A stretch of 64,000 bases of DNA from Rhodamnia argentea. Taxonomy: Eukaryota; Streptophyta; Magnoliopsida; Myrtales; Myrtaceae. A model generated the notes under the pieces. That model searched no databases. It saw nothing but the letters and a program-made list of their open reading frames with translations, and was not told the origin of the DNA. The position numbers and the translations under genes were made by a program. Numbering within the stretch: the first letter of the stretch is position 1; every line of letters begins with the position of its first letter. Below, in pieces: positions 23,701-35,989 of this stretch. The stretch lies in NCBI RefSeq assembly GCF_020921035.1, contig NC_063153.1, positions 13,640,001-13,704,000 on the forward strand, given 5' to 3'.

Positions 23701-26700
23701 TTGTTTTTCTCCGATTTGGCACTTAAGTGATCTAGCAGAAACTTTTAGCACTAAAGTGAGTGCTGCACATAACTTTTGGCACTTCTAGTGTTCTTCTCCC
23801 TTAAAATTGTAATTTTACATTTATATTTAAAGGTGTAAAGAGTAGGAATAAGAGCAGGTAGTAAAATCAAAATAATTTGTTTGGGGGCAAATTTCGTGAG
23901 TCCCAACAAAATCGTGCATCTCATAATTCCACTATGTCAACCTAGGAATTAACAAAATGAAAACAGTAGTATACTATGTTGAGTATCTTTATCATATTAA
24001 AAGATATTTTAAAATATAATCAATTTAACTCTACTTTTTTTTTTGGTCAAACAATTTAACTCTACTCACTATGTCATTTTGGTGTAACAAGTCAACTCGA
24101 ACGTCCCTTACCATTATGTAACCTCATATGGAAGTTTTGATTTTGCTAGCGACAAGAGAATGAAGAAAGAAAGAGTTTTTGCTTCTGTGCTGAGCATAAA
24201 CAAAATACAATGGATTGCACAATTAATATGATTTCTTGTTACTAGTTCCTATAATTTAATATAATGAGATAAGTGTATTGGAAGTCCTAAAACTTAAAAA
24301 AAAAATGCAATCAAAACCTAAAACTTGTCAAGTTGATGGAATAAAGTCCTAAAACTTGTCAAGTTGGTGAAATCAAGACCTTAAACTAGTGAGCATTTTT
24401 CGCTTGTCAAGTTAGGACAGAATTAATTGAAGGACTTGATTGCACCAACTGCATAAGTTTTAGGACTTGAATCAAATTGACAAGTTTTAGTTCTCGTTCC
24501 ATTTTTTTTTTAAGTTTTAGATTTCAATTGCACTTTTATAATAAATTTTAGGACTCAATTGCACTTTCGTGATAAGTTTTAAGACTTCTAGTATACTTAT
24601 CACATAATATTATCAAAAGTGATCTTACCTACGCATAGACTAATGTGATTTACTCTAGCTAGGCAGATGTCATTAGCGTAGTTGTTTTCAAACTTGTTTT
24701 ATCAGTTTAAGTCTTATGTTATGTTCTCTTATGAAGCCTCGTTTGAACTCCAAGGAAGATCACTACCTTCTAATCTCGTCTACTTTCTTCAAATCCATAT
24801 TTTACATGGTATAAAACTTTTCTTGGAAAATGCCAGATATGATTTGTACCTTTTTTTTGTACTTTGCATCAACAATTGCTAAAACTCACACTTTGATGAA
24901 ATTACCAAGAAAAAAGATCAAAATAGCTTTCCTAAAAGATAAAAGAAAAATAATGAGATTGTTTTCCCAATCAACCACCAACCCAAGCTCTAAATGACAA
25001 TTAGTTTACTATTGTTAGATGCAATTTGGTGTCTAAGAAAAAATTGGGACCTAGAGCTGGAGAACTTTTTTGTTAGTCCAATTGCCGCCCCTTCATTCTT
25101 CATTTTCTTTTTTCTTTTTTTTAAATATTTTGTAGTTCCTATAATTAAGAGAGTTCATGAGGTGAAGCTGAAACACGTGACGGCAATCGAATTGGCAAAA
25201 CAAGTTTGCATTGCGATCTCTCATATGAGTACAAATGAGATCAACAATTTCTTTCAAGACGGGCAACTGCTGCTTCAAGCTACTGTAAAGGGAATCAGTG
25301 AAATAGTGAAGCTCTGTATACAGTTTTTTCCAAAGCTTATTTTGATTTCGCCTGAGGGTGAGAGGTTGATGACACGTACAGTGCAATATCGCCAAGAAAG
25401 GACTCTCAAACTCTTTTTGAGGGCAACCTCAACCAATGAGTTGTCATTAGTTCCAGGGCCTACACGGGATGAATCGTTGAGTTTAATGCTCATGGCAACA
25501 GAGTACAAAGCCGCACAATACAATTCTAGTTTCGATGCTGTAACTGATGTGGCTGGAGCAGCTTTTCAAATGCAGAGAGAACTCCAATGGTATAAGGTAT
25601 GTATCTTTCTTTTCATATATTTATTAACCACTCTTAATGATCTCAACATGTCTTCTTGACAAATTTCTTAAAATATGATGGCTAGAACTTCATTTGGATA
25701 GTCTTGAAAATATACATAGAACATTTGTTCATAGTGGTCGAGCAATATCCAGCCTAGCTTTTGCGCACCATGAGGACCACCTTTATGGGTGATTTAAGGA
25801 TGGACCGTCCCCCATCGATCTGGTACATTCAGAATTCTAGCGCTGAAATGCTTCCAATCACGATCATAATGACAAGGAGAAACTCTTTTGCCACCTAAGC
25901 CAACACTTTGTTGATACATAGAACTTTTAAATTCCACATGCTAAACATAAATTACTAAAGTAGCAGAGAAACAACACTACATCTTAGAACAATTTACGGA
26001 AATAACGGAGACTGATTAGAGAAATTGGGCCACTAACAACTTATTGAAGCTCATCCATAAATTTGCATATCACTTTTAATAATATAACTATGATACACCA
26101 CATGATCTCATCCAAGTGACTCTTTCTTAAATTCAACCGACTCTTTATATAGGTGTTTGCCACGATGCAATTAGGGGATTATTGTGCAAATCATTTTATT
26201 TATAACCTACGTATATTAATTTGGAGCCCAGAAAAAACATTTAAATCTGGTTTGCTTATGTTTTGACGATAGCTTTGGTAGTTCCATTGTATCATATTTT
26301 GTATTTAAGATTGTAGAGTAGTTCCGATATAATTGAATGTATGTAGATATATAATGATTCTAAAGCAGTATGACATGAATCTTCTTTTTCAATCAAAAGA
26401 TTAGCTAAGTTTTACTGATTCAACCCATTGGGTAAAAAAATGACATCATGAAGCTTTTACTATATATTTATCTACATTTCATTTCAACGCTATTCTCTGT
26501 CATGATTCACAAAAATAAAATAAAATAAAATAAAACTTCGGACAATTACATATAACAAGAATCCTAAAATTTATGTCAAGCCTGCACTTCTGTCCTAAGA
26601 CTTTGAATTCTTGCTTAATAAGTCATAAAGCTTGTCTCTGTCTTTCACGTTAGTCCTTTCATTAGCTCCCTCGTTTTTATTTTTATTTTCGATAGAGGGA

Positions 26701-29700
26701 AATTCTATTGGCATTTTTTTATTAAATTCTTTTTTTTTTTACACAAGTGGCACTGAAATGGCACAAACATGCGCCACATTACAAAAGCTAAAAATCATAA
26801 CGACCTGAACCTAAAAGAAACAAGGTCAAAAAATAGAGAGAACCTTGCGGGTCGCTTCAAGTACAACCACCCTCGACGGACCCTCGATTTTTAGTTGGCA
26901 AAAATGTAGCTCGCCACCACTTGAGGAGGCTCGATTGGCCTGTGCATGGTAATTGTTGTTGCCACCACTGCATTCCCATGGAACACCCTTACAACCCCAT
27001 GAATTGGTTAAATTCGAACCTTCGGAATGTCTAGCTGACTCTAATTCATTGTATACAGTTGGTAGGATTTGAAACGCTGAATTTCAATTTCAATGTCCAG
27101 CTGCGCAAACCTTAGGAAGTTCAGTTGCGTCTTTTCCTATTACGTAACCTATCCATCATATAGCATGTTATTTGATTCACTTTTGAACAATCAACTCACA
27201 CTTTGTGATGCGCTTGATTACGTAAAAAAATGAGAAATGAATTTTCTTCATGTATTTCCTTTTTACATACAATAAATCAACTTGTATATTATTTTCTTTA
27301 GAAAAACAAATAGAATTTGCGCGCTACAAATTAATTAAAAAATGATAAGGGCTAATTCTAGTAAATGAATCAGGATGACAAAGACAACGACTACTTTGAA
27401 ATCAGTCACACCAATCAATCAAAGAAATAAAAAAAAAAACATATTTGTATATTTCAGAAGAATGCGAAATACATATAATCTTATCAGAAAAATGACATTA
27501 GAGAAGTATGAATAGGAAAATTGTCCAATCAATCTTAAATTTAATGCATGGATGTCATTCTAAAATTTTCAATTGTATCTATTTAGCTCTAATTAAGCCT
27601 TTGCGCTAAATTTCAATGTAGTCCTTACAGCTAATTTTCATTTCAAATTGTTGACATGGCAATGTGCCACATTGAACGGTGATGATTGGACCACCACTTT
27701 AGTGATTTGTAGTGAAAATTGGAGGAAAGAAATATATTGAAATTTCATGTAAAGGTCTATGACTAAATTGGTAAAATTGAAAAGTTTACGATTTAATTAA
27801 TATCGCTACAATAGGTTTAGGACATATTAAATAATTTTAGTAATATGAATATGAAGCAAGTAACATAATTGAACAAAGCATCCAAGTGGAGAAACATTGC
27901 GCCTTTTTTGTTTCAGCATGTCTCAAGCCAATAGATGAAGTCTTTCGAGATGTCAAATTTGACATCGAAAGACATCACGAAAGAGGTAATCTCCTCTTTG
28001 TTGTCTTCTTCTTTAGGGTCATAATGGGGATCGTCAAGTCACAACAATTGAAATTTTTGCGATTCTTCTTGGAGTTTTTGTACTTGTCTGCTCAAATCTT
28101 CTAGTTTGACATCACGATAATCGCCATTGAGTCCACAATGAAGACAACCAGCCATAGCCTAGGTTTGGATACCAATTCATAGTAGAGGGGTTGAAGATTT
28201 GAAGGTAACACAAGTGCGATAAGATAAATGCTTACCACCTAAAGAATCCCCTCAAGATACAGGACATATGATAGGATAAATGCTCACCGCCTAAGAAATC
28301 CACTTGAGAATATAACGCATAATATGAGTAGATGCTCTCTACCTAAGGAATCCACCTCAAGATACGAGGTATAGAATTAATGAAACTCTAATCCTGAAAA
28401 CATTCACTCACCGTTAATGGAGCCTTAGAGGGTTTGTCTATATTTACAACTTGAAACAACCTTCTAAGTATAAGCAAATCCCAAGTTATTTGCCTTTTAT
28501 TTCCAAGAACAGACCAACAACCCTACACAAATCATAAATACTACCATTGACTCTTGACTTAAATGACTCTAGACACAAAATACAATGCATACCGTTAAAT
28601 AAAGCACGTAGAAGGACTAAAAGACTCATTCTCGGATTTCTTGACCAGTTCTTAATACCTTTTGGGATAATTGACAAAGAAAATATAAAACTTTTATACG
28701 GCGGCCAATTTAGTCCTACAACTTTTTATTACGCCAATTTATTACTAAACCTTTTGACAATTTGCAATTTATTTTTAAACCTTTAAATTGTGCCAATTAA
28801 TCTTAAACCTTTTGTCAATTTGCGAATATAGTCTTTGCAGCCAATTTTAGCAAGAAATAGCTGATGTGGATACTTGTCGTCGTATGTCACATGGACTACG
28901 CTCACATAAATAATTTTTTAAATTTAAAATTTAAAAAAATTGAATTTTTATTGTGTAATGACTATTTTTTTTTATTGTTTGGTTTTTACTTTATTATCTT
29001 TCATTTTGTTGGCCATGTGCACAGTTAGTAACCAGAGAGGGCCAAGACACCCTTGCCTGGGCCAAGCAAGGGTTGCCTAGCACCTCGCCTGCCTAGAGTT
29101 GGAAAATATAATAAAGATAAGAAAAGAAAGAAGAAAGAAGAAAAATTTTAAAAAAAATTAAAAAGAATTTAAAAAATTGAAAAAAAAAAAAACTGTTCAC
29201 GTGTCCAACCAAAAATAGCCGAAAAGACTAAAATGGCTTATCGCCAAAAATTGTAGGACTAAAGTACCAAATTGTCAAAATGTTTAAGACTAAACTAGCA
29301 CAGTTGAAGGGTTTATGACTTAATTAGCTACTGCATAAGGTTTAAAATTTTTTGGATAATTTTCTCAATAGTTTTCCACGAATTTTTCTAGAAGACTCCA
29401 TATTTCATAAACTTGATTCGTTAGAAAGAATAAAATAGTGCTTTCTGTGTAAGTATTATTTGACTAAAATGAAGCACAAAAATCGTCATCGAAGCTCTGA
29501 AGAAAGTGACCTTTGAAATTCTGCATGCGAAGATGGACTTCTTCTTCTTCTTTTGCATAGATGGACTTGACCTCTAAGCAATTTTGCATCAGAGTGTTGG
29601 ATAAGTCTTAGTCCCCTCAAGATGTTCCCTCGTTTTTTTAAAAAAAAATTTCAATACTATATTCACTTATCAAAACTCTAATTCGTTAGTTTTATGCATA

Positions 29701-30307
29701 GGCTGTGGAAAGCTGGGTTGTCCCTGACGTGAGAACCGGCCACAGCGAGGGGAAAACATTTTGGAATATGTTCGTGGAGAATCACAAAGATTTGATTGAG
29801 AGTGGAGAGAAGTGGGTGAAGGACACATCAAATTCATGTATGCTCGTCGCGACTTTAATTGCCACAGTATTGTTCGCTGCTGCATTCACTGTGCCTGGAG
29901 GGAACGATGAAAATAACGGAATCCCCTTATTGTTAGGACATGACTCTTTTCTGGTTTTCGCAATTTCAGATGCGTTAGGTTTGTTCTCCTCCGTGACAAC
30001 CATCTTGCTATTCCTAGCCATCTTAACTTCGCGATATGAGGCTCAAGATTTTCTTGAATCATTGCCTAAGAAGATTATTAGGGGCCTTTGTTTTCTCTTC
30101 CTCTCCTTTGCTTTCATGCTGGTGGCCTCCGCTGCAACTCTCACAATTGTGCTGGATAAGAGACTGGAGTGGGTTCTCATTCCCATCACTTTGCTGACCT
30201 CTTTTCCCGTGTTTTTATTCCTAATACTACAGCTTCCCCTGCTATTCCAAATGGTTAAATCCACCTATGGGCCGAGCATCTTTCATGCCGAGGACATTTG
30301 GAAGTGA
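20712..30307 (+). CDS. Ankyrin-repeat PGG-domain membrane protein, ITN1-like (copy 2), 7 exons, 623 aa
   Basis: Model: join(20712-20769, 20853-21359, 21454-21609, 21705-21759, 21996-22024, 25136-25596, 29702-30307), 1872 nt, in frame throughout with GT-AG introns. Domain order equals copy 1: ankyrin repeats in about residues 30-190, linker 269-422, PGG domain with TVPGGN near 486-490, and four predicted membrane spans to the C-terminus. It differs by a 5-residue insertion at the start of exon 2 (DGHYYR region) and 5 extra residues in exon 6 (LMLMATEYKAAQY region). The exon 4/5 junction is shifted by one base at both donor and acceptor relative to copy 1, keeping the frame. Exon 7 is closely similar to that of copy 1. 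The introns are longer because of TIR-element insertions. The tandem same-strand arrangement with duplicated flanks shows a segmental duplication. Role by family: plasma-membrane stress or defence signalling. Confidence 0.88.
22860..23801. mobile_element. Non-autonomous TIR element, about 940 bp, in intron 5 of gene 2
   Basis: The ends are imperfect inverted repeats of more than 100 bp: AGGGAGAAGAA at 22860 mirrors TTCTTCTCCCT at 23801, followed inward by matching text (the 'caaaagttRtgtgYagcactcact' block on the left against its reverse complement near 23750-23785). TAAAAT flanks both sides (22854-22859 and 23802-23807), a possible target duplication, though the region is AT-rich. The centre (23040-23640) is very AT-rich with no ORF, so the element has no transposase. 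Confidence 0.75.
24264..24608. mobile_element. MITE-like TIR element, about 345 bp, in intron 5 of gene 2
   Basis: The left end (tgagataagtgtattggaag, then 'tcctaaaactt') is mirrored by the right end ('aagacttctagtatacttatca'). The interior repeats the phrase 'ctaaaacttgtcaagttgRtg'. No ORF. It is absent from intron 5 of gene 1. The exact termini are not fixed. Confidence 0.65.
27515..27845. mobile_element. MITE-like block in intron 6 of gene 2, orthologous to 14080-14390
   Basis: Begins with the same 'ttgtccaatcaatcttaaattt' text as the gene 1 copy and lies at the matching place in the intron. Same repeat family as 28667-29366. Borders approximate. Confidence 0.5.
28667..29366. mobile_element. 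MITE-like TIR element, about 0.7 kb, specific to gene 2
   Basis: The left end (ataattgacaaagaaaatat) and the right end (ggtttaaaattttttggata, then 'attttctcaa') are approximate inverted repeats, with matching inner phrases ('ccaatttagtcctacaactt' against 'gactaaactagcacagttga' in reverse). The middle has a GC-rich core (29030-29100). Gene 1 shows the unoccupied site near 15237-15242, where the same flanking text is continuous. Confidence 0.65.
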
Positions 30308-33300
30308 GGCATAAATATCGAACGAGATTATCGAACGAGATAACGTGATTGACCAATTTGATTTGAGGGTACACGTCTTTTTTAGAGTTGGTTGGAGCGG
30401 GGCCACTGTGATACTGAATGTATTTCCTCAAAGTATGTGAACAATTTTTTTGCAAAACTGTGTTCCCTTACCTTGTTACCAAAGATTAATTTATAGAATG
30501 ATTTGATCAATTTAAAGTGTCAGCCTATAGATATTTCAAAATAAAATAAATAGATGAAAATTTGTTTTGAACATTTACTACCAAGTATGCCTAATCATGG
30601 ACTATAAAAAGTATTTTTTAGTAATTTTTTTTATTTAGAAGCAGGAATTTATTTTTCCATCAACTTAAAGCATCCAGCATTTCATAATAGAATCTCCACG
30701 GCATAGAAACAAATATTTGCATATGCTATTACCAAATATGCACAATTGCTCATTATAACTTTTAAACATTTTTTTTCCTTTTATAGCTTGAATGTATTAA
30801 TTTGTTTCATCAACTTAACAATTCAACCTTAAATTTTTTTTTATAAAAATAAAATCAACCTTAATTTTTTACAAATATTTTACAAAAAAATCCTATGTAT
30901 ACATTAACAATTATTTTAAACAATCTATTGCCATAATAGGCGCAATCATGGATTATAACTTTCACTGTGTGTGCTCTCAAGACGGACAATTTCATAAAAG
31001 AAACAATCTATATTACAATGAACACCGGTGATAAGAGTTACACCAAATGTAGGCCTTTATGCTTATGAATTATAGAGCAATTGGAATTGTACCAGATATA
31101 AAACTTTGTTCACAGTAACTGTGAAATAGATGGAACTCTGCCTACTGTAAATCCTTGATAATTTATTTAGTCATATATAGATCTCTCGCAAATAGAATCT
31201 ATATAGATATCAATTACTTTTAACTATTTAAATATGTATATATAATTTTCATATTTATAACCTAGATTAAGGAACTTGTTCCAGCAATTCGTAGTATAGA
31301 TAAGTCAATACATAAACTAAATGTACATAGACGATTATTTTAGAGCATTTATTACCAAAATGATCTATAGACAAAGAAAACCGATAATAGACATGATCCC
31401 ATATGTATGACTTTATTCTTAAGTACTATAAATTGGATGCAGAACAAATATAGGATTTTGTCCACATAAATTGTGAAGCGGGGGGAATTATACGTGTCAT
31501 AGATCTTTGATCGTTCATCTAATTCAATATAGATACATTTCAAGATAGAATCGATGTATAGGCAAACAACTAAGTAGAATTTACGTTTACTCATATTATT
31601 TTTTTTAGAAATTTATTTCTCGTAAATCGATAGGAATTCACTGTCAAAATGTCCATGAGATTTAGATATGCAGAATTAGAAATGTTATAAGATTAGACAT
31701 CTGTCATCTGCTATGCTAAACTGACATAAAAAGCATATCATTACATAGAGCTCGCACAAGAGCGTGCCATGGGAGTCAACATAAATTTTACCACTTTTCA
31801 TATGTATTGATAGATACATAGATATTTAAATCGCGTTAAAAATACTAGGATAGTATAATCCCTTTGAATTAGCTCATCTCACCATGAGACTTCGTGAGCA
31901 GCTAGGTTCGTTGTAAGATTTCCAATGAGACATCATTCGCCTGACATCCCCGTTCCTCTCGAACAAATATAGCCACCTTCTCGAGGAAAATGCATGGCGA
32001 AATCAAAACCCAAGGATCGAAAATGAACAATACTTGGACTTAGACTTGTCAAATGGGTGGGTGGATCAGGTTTGGGCTGGGTCAAAAATGGTCCGACCCA
32101 AAGTAATTAATTTAATCCATTTTGACCAAATCTCATGCAATACAACTCTAACGACCAAACAAACCCGACCCATATTACTAAAATACTTCAATATTTAACT
32201 TAATATAGAAAAACTTGTTTCTTATTTTTTTTTAGAAAAATCATATTGCTAAAAAAATTTCATGAAAATCTAGTGAACGATTTCTACAATTTTTTTAAAA
32301 TTTTAATTTTCTATTTTCTATTTTCTTTTCATTTTTTCCTTACGAAATCTGGCTAGGGTCGCCGCATCGCTAGATCTAGCGAGGGCCGCGAAGCTCTCTT
32401 CACTAGATCTAACGAGGACCGCGAAGCTCTCATCTTTCACAGACAAGGGTCCCGACCCTCACCTTGGCTTGACGAGGGTCGTAAAGCCCTCACAGGACTT
32501 TGTAGAAAAAACAAGTAAAAAGAAAAAAAGAAAAAATTAGAAAGGAAAAAAAAAGTTCAAGAGGATGACATCTCATTAATTGGTTGAGTCAATCAATTCT
32601 TGTAATGCACATCAAGTTTCGGAGAAGAAAGAATGTTGGATGCACCCGGTGCATGTGAGTCCATCTCATATGTATCGTTGGATGAAGTGAGACCATCTAA
32701 TTGGCGAGGTAAGCTGGGTCCACATGATTGGGTGGCATCTAATACTCTAGTGTGTTTAAGGGAAAAACAAATAATTCCAAATGCCAGGCTCTAAAAAAGA
32801 ATTTTGCGGATAGCACCAATGACAATCCTTCTTAAACAAGTCATGCATAGAAAAGTTCGCGTGAGTGAATTGGTCCACTTGACCTCGGACAATGCCCAAC
32901 ATACGTATTGACCGGGCGGCTTGACGTGCCAAGACTAGTTAATGCTTTGGTTGCGTCCAACACACGGCAAGACATATGTCGACGAGCATTATAGATCTCA
33001 AGGAATTGACGACGCAACGTGCTTTTATTCATCTAGTCAAACTTCGGGGAACACGGGGACGCATTTTGCTCCGAAGTCTAGACAGAACGACTAGTTAGAA
33101 AGCACTAATCATGAAATCTCCACTCGAACGACTCACTTCAACGCACAAACAAACGGAAGTACAACCTTACAAGAAAAATTCCATAGAAAGCCACTAACGG
33201 CGAGCGCACAAGCCGAATTATTATTCTCCTCTTTTCAATTTTTTTTTTTCGAAGAGGCTTGAAAACGTGGTGTTTGTTAATGGATGGGATCCCTACTGAA

Positions 33301-33315
33301 ATGAAATTAAGCCAC
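30308..33315. other. Intergenic region between ankyrin gene 2 and the germin-like gene; no gene seen
   Basis: The first 250 bp match the 3' flank of gene 1. An AT-rich part follows (30560-31700) with two diverged copies of a roughly 300-bp segment (30890-31200 and 31300-31580). At 32040-32760 there is repeat-like DNA with a GC-rich core (32345-32500, 'gacgagggtcg' type text) of the kind found in other TIR elements of the window. No domain-bearing ORF was found. Confidence 0.55.
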
Positions 33316-33948
33316 TTAGCCAGTGCCACCAAGAAGAGCCTTAAGCTTCTTGACCTGAGCATCATCAAGGAAAGTGATGGCCTCCACCAACGCGGAGGGC
33401 AAGTTGTTTCCGAAGAGAGCAAAGTCCACGATTTGAAGCCCGGGGCTCGGGCTGCTGAAGCTGACTATGGCGATGCTTGGACCTTTAGCAGCATTCACTT
33501 GGAAATGCAATAGCCCCTGGGGGAACACCATGCTGTCCCCTTTGTTGAGGTTCTTAAAGTAAACGTTGTTCGCGGACGAGATGAACCCGGCGCAGATCGA
33601 CCCTTGGAGGACGATGAGGACCTCAGAGCCGCCCGGGTGCGTGTGGATCGGGATGACCCCGCCCGGGGCCAAGTCCAGGCGGGCCAAGGAGATGCCAAGC
33701 CCGTTCAGGCCCGGGAGCTGACCCACGAACGCCGTGGTCACCGCGGCCTTGATGAGGTTCGTGGTGTTCCCGGGCACACCGAGGCCTGAGAAGATGAAGT
33801 CGTTCACAGTGACTGCCGATTCCTTCTTGCACAAGTAGCCCGAAGGGCTCTGAGGGCCCATGAGGTCTGCGACGCAGAAGTCCTGGACGGCCGCGTGGGA
33901 GGCGGAGAGGAGGAGGGAAAACAGGATTAGGGTTTGGAGTATTGACAT
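33316..33948 (-). CDS. Germin-like protein (ABP19/subfamily 3 type), intronless, 210 aa
   Basis: Secreted cupin of the plant apoplast. Residues 1-19 form a signal peptide with a hydrophobic core and an A-S-H-A cleavage context. Cys25 and Cys40 are placed for the germin disulphide, and N-T-T at 61-63 is an N-glycosylation sequon. Cupin box 1 (about 96-117) holds His102, His104 and Glu109; box 2 ([14 protein letters not shown]) holds His148, so the full manganese-binding set His-His-Glu-His is present. A K-G-D sequence precedes box 2. The length (210) is normal for the family and the gene is a single open exon, as in many ABP19-like genes. Family members range from oxalate oxidase to superoxide dismutase or no known activity; the sequence closest in style to auxin-binding protein ABP19 does not prove auxin binding. 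The coding region is GC-rich in its middle compared with its surroundings. A TATA box lies about 70 bp upstream. Confidence 0.95.
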   Translation of the reverse strand: MSILQTLILFSLLLSASHAAVQDFCVADLMGPQSPSGYLCKKESAVTVNDFIFSGLGVPGNTTNLIKAAVTTAFVGQLPGLNGLGISLARLDLAPGGVIPIHTHPGGSEVLIVLQGSICAGFISSANNVYFKNLNKGDSMVFPQGLLHFQVNAAKGPSIAIVSFSSPSPGLQIVDFALFGNNLPSALVEAITFLDDAQVKKLKALLGGTG

Positions 33949-34014
33949 TTTTTTTGTTTTCTTGGGAGAGGGATTTTCCTAGTTGAATGTGCGTTTGAGG
34001 GATTTATGGGAAGG

Positions 34015-34024
34015 TATATATAGA
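34015..34024 (-). promoter_or_regulatory. TATA box of the germin-like gene
   Basis: On the minus strand the sequence is CTATATATAC, about 67-76 bases upstream of the start codon at 33948. This leaves a short 5' leader of about 40 bases, usual for this gene type. Confidence 0.7.
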
Positions 34025-34639
34025 GTGGCGCATTGTGGATATGCTGAGGCATCGTGAGTGGCCGAGAGGATAAGAGACCCCATGCAGGGGTTCACGTGCA
34101 CGGCAATGCAAGAAATGGGTACGTTGGAAGAGACAGATCGCAAACGCGATACTACTCGTCGGAGTGTAATCTCTTCACAGAAAAGAACAAGAAGGCTCTT
34201 TTTGTCTGGATATAGAGGGCCGTGAGGAAATATCTTTGGATATTTTTAGGTTTCGGTAAAAGAATATTCGTCTCATTGAAGAATATGAGCTCCAAATACA
34301 TTTCCAATTGGAAGAACTCAATAAGAATTTTAAAACTCTATTTATCACTAGGAATACCGAATTATCTTAAAAGTGGCGAAGAATGTTCAACCTACACTAA
34401 AATGTTTATACGTGTATTTTAGAAGTTTACTTAACTAAAATAGAGAACTAAACCACCAATAAACCAATGATTACAATAATACATGACTTGTTAGTTGTCA
34501 CTCACAATTACAACTTGGATTATGTGCTTCTCTAGCTCTAATTGAAGGAATCTTTCCTCCTCTCAATATGTAATTAGTGGGTTTTTTTTCTCAAGAGTTT
34601 ATTCCAAAATTCACATATATTATAAGAACACAAATAAAA

Positions 34640-34692
<53 letters not shown>

Positions 34693-35360
34693 GTGGATTT
34701 TGTGCTTTTTAAACTTACATGCTGGTTATATATAGATATGTAATCTGCTAATCAAAGACGGGTTGGAGGAAGTAGAAAACATGATTCTTAAAACTTATGG
34801 AAGAATCAGTCAGCATTTGATCTAATCATAGCACCATAAAGGATTACCAGGGCAAATAAACCACACTGCTCATCTCAAAGGGGCGAATTTCATTCTACAT
34901 CATTGGAGTGCTTCTAAGTTTCTTTTACCAAAGTTTATTTAACTGGACAGAAAAGAGGAATTAGAATTATATGGAGTTGCACAAGGGGTGTGCGGAAATA
35001 TTGATGTTAAGAGAATCAAGAAGGTGGTCCATGAGCACATGGGTGGAGAGAAACGACGGCATAAGAGGACATACACGACAGCTAAAAGTGCTGTCCCTGC
35101 AGACTGCAAAGTCTTGGTTTCATTTGTCTCAACGTTGGCCACGAATATGGGTGGATATTGTGAATTCCCCATCTTCTAGGGTTTCCTGGATTTCAGGGAG
35201 CAACGTAAAAGAAGGTGCAGGGGATTTTTTTGGATTGGCCGGTGCAGGGGATTTTTTTTCTTTTTGTTGGAAAATGGTAATTTCATTGACTCAAAGCAAG
35301 TTTGTGAACATTAAAAACTAAAATATCCAACATAGATTTCAAATGATAAGACAGCCAATT
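34025..35360. other. Intergenic region upstream of the germin-like gene; no gene seen
   Basis: AT-rich with one long CT microsatellite at 34642-34690 and poly-T tracts near 34577 and 35250. Overlapping ORFs at 34971-35321 and 34988-35179 are mutually exclusive, short and without domains. Confidence 0.55.
34642..34690. repeat. (CT)n microsatellite
   Basis: About 49 bp of uninterrupted TC dinucleotides. Confidence 0.97.
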
Positions 35361-35374
35361 AGTGGGGAGTACTT

Positions 35375-35450
35375 TTTACCGCGCGACCTTAGCCACCCAA
35401 TCTGCTAGCTCGCTCACCTCTCTTGGGCAATGGGTCAGACCCACAAAATT
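35375..35450 (-). pseudogene. LINE-type RNase H C-terminal fragment
   Basis: The minus strand reads R-E-V-S-E-L-A-D-W-V-A-K-V-A-R before a stop, which resembles the conserved tail (REVN..ADWVAK) of RNase H-like domains of plant non-LTR retrotransposons. Only the tail is visible. Confidence 0.45.
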
Positions 35451-35989
35451 AAGACGGGCTATTTTTATCTTGCAATCTCCTGTCCAAGCCTAGCTAATCG
35501 AAATTGTATGATAAAACCTTAATTACATGCTGGGACATGGCAATAATTCTCACATTAATGTAATGTACATGAGGTGTATGAAACTGTAATTAGGACTACT
35601 TGTCTATCTAATGTTGATAATAACACTATATTACAGCAAAATTCCTTGTTATGTGTACCATAAGGTATGTATAATTAACGGGAAATACAATAATCATCAA
35701 TCTATCCTATGGATTACATTGATGACTTCCTTTGGTCAGCTCCAGTGTCAAACCTAGATTGGCCCAACGAATGTGATCGAGCTACATTGGACTATATCGT
35801 TCGGTGTGTTCGGCTTAGCTAAGTGATTGTTTGTGTTAAGATCGGACTCTTTTTTGTTTTCCGAAAATCAAGTGATTCCTTTCATTCAGTAAAAGAGGAC
35901 TTACACGAATTAGAGTTTACGGAATCAAAACATAACAAATCCTATAAAGGTTAGGAGGGTTTTGCAATTCAATTAGATGGAGGTGCATT

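Larger units (their letters stand above)
25597..29701 (+). other. Intron 6 of ankyrin/PGG gene 2 (4.1 kb)
   Basis: Aligns with intron 6 of gene 1 except for an extra 0.7-kb TIR element at 28667-29366. It also holds an (AAAAT)n-like run at 26513-26536 and the shared MITE-like block at 27515-27845. No coding exon is supported inside; ORFs at 27886-28104 and 28547-28786 are short and partly in repeat sequence. Confidence 0.7.

Noticed and set aside
33495..33832. Extra ORFs of 61-69 codons across the germin-like gene, both strands
   Set aside because: Shadows of the GC-rich cupin coding region in other frames; the 33316-33948 frame has signal peptide and metal-binding residues.
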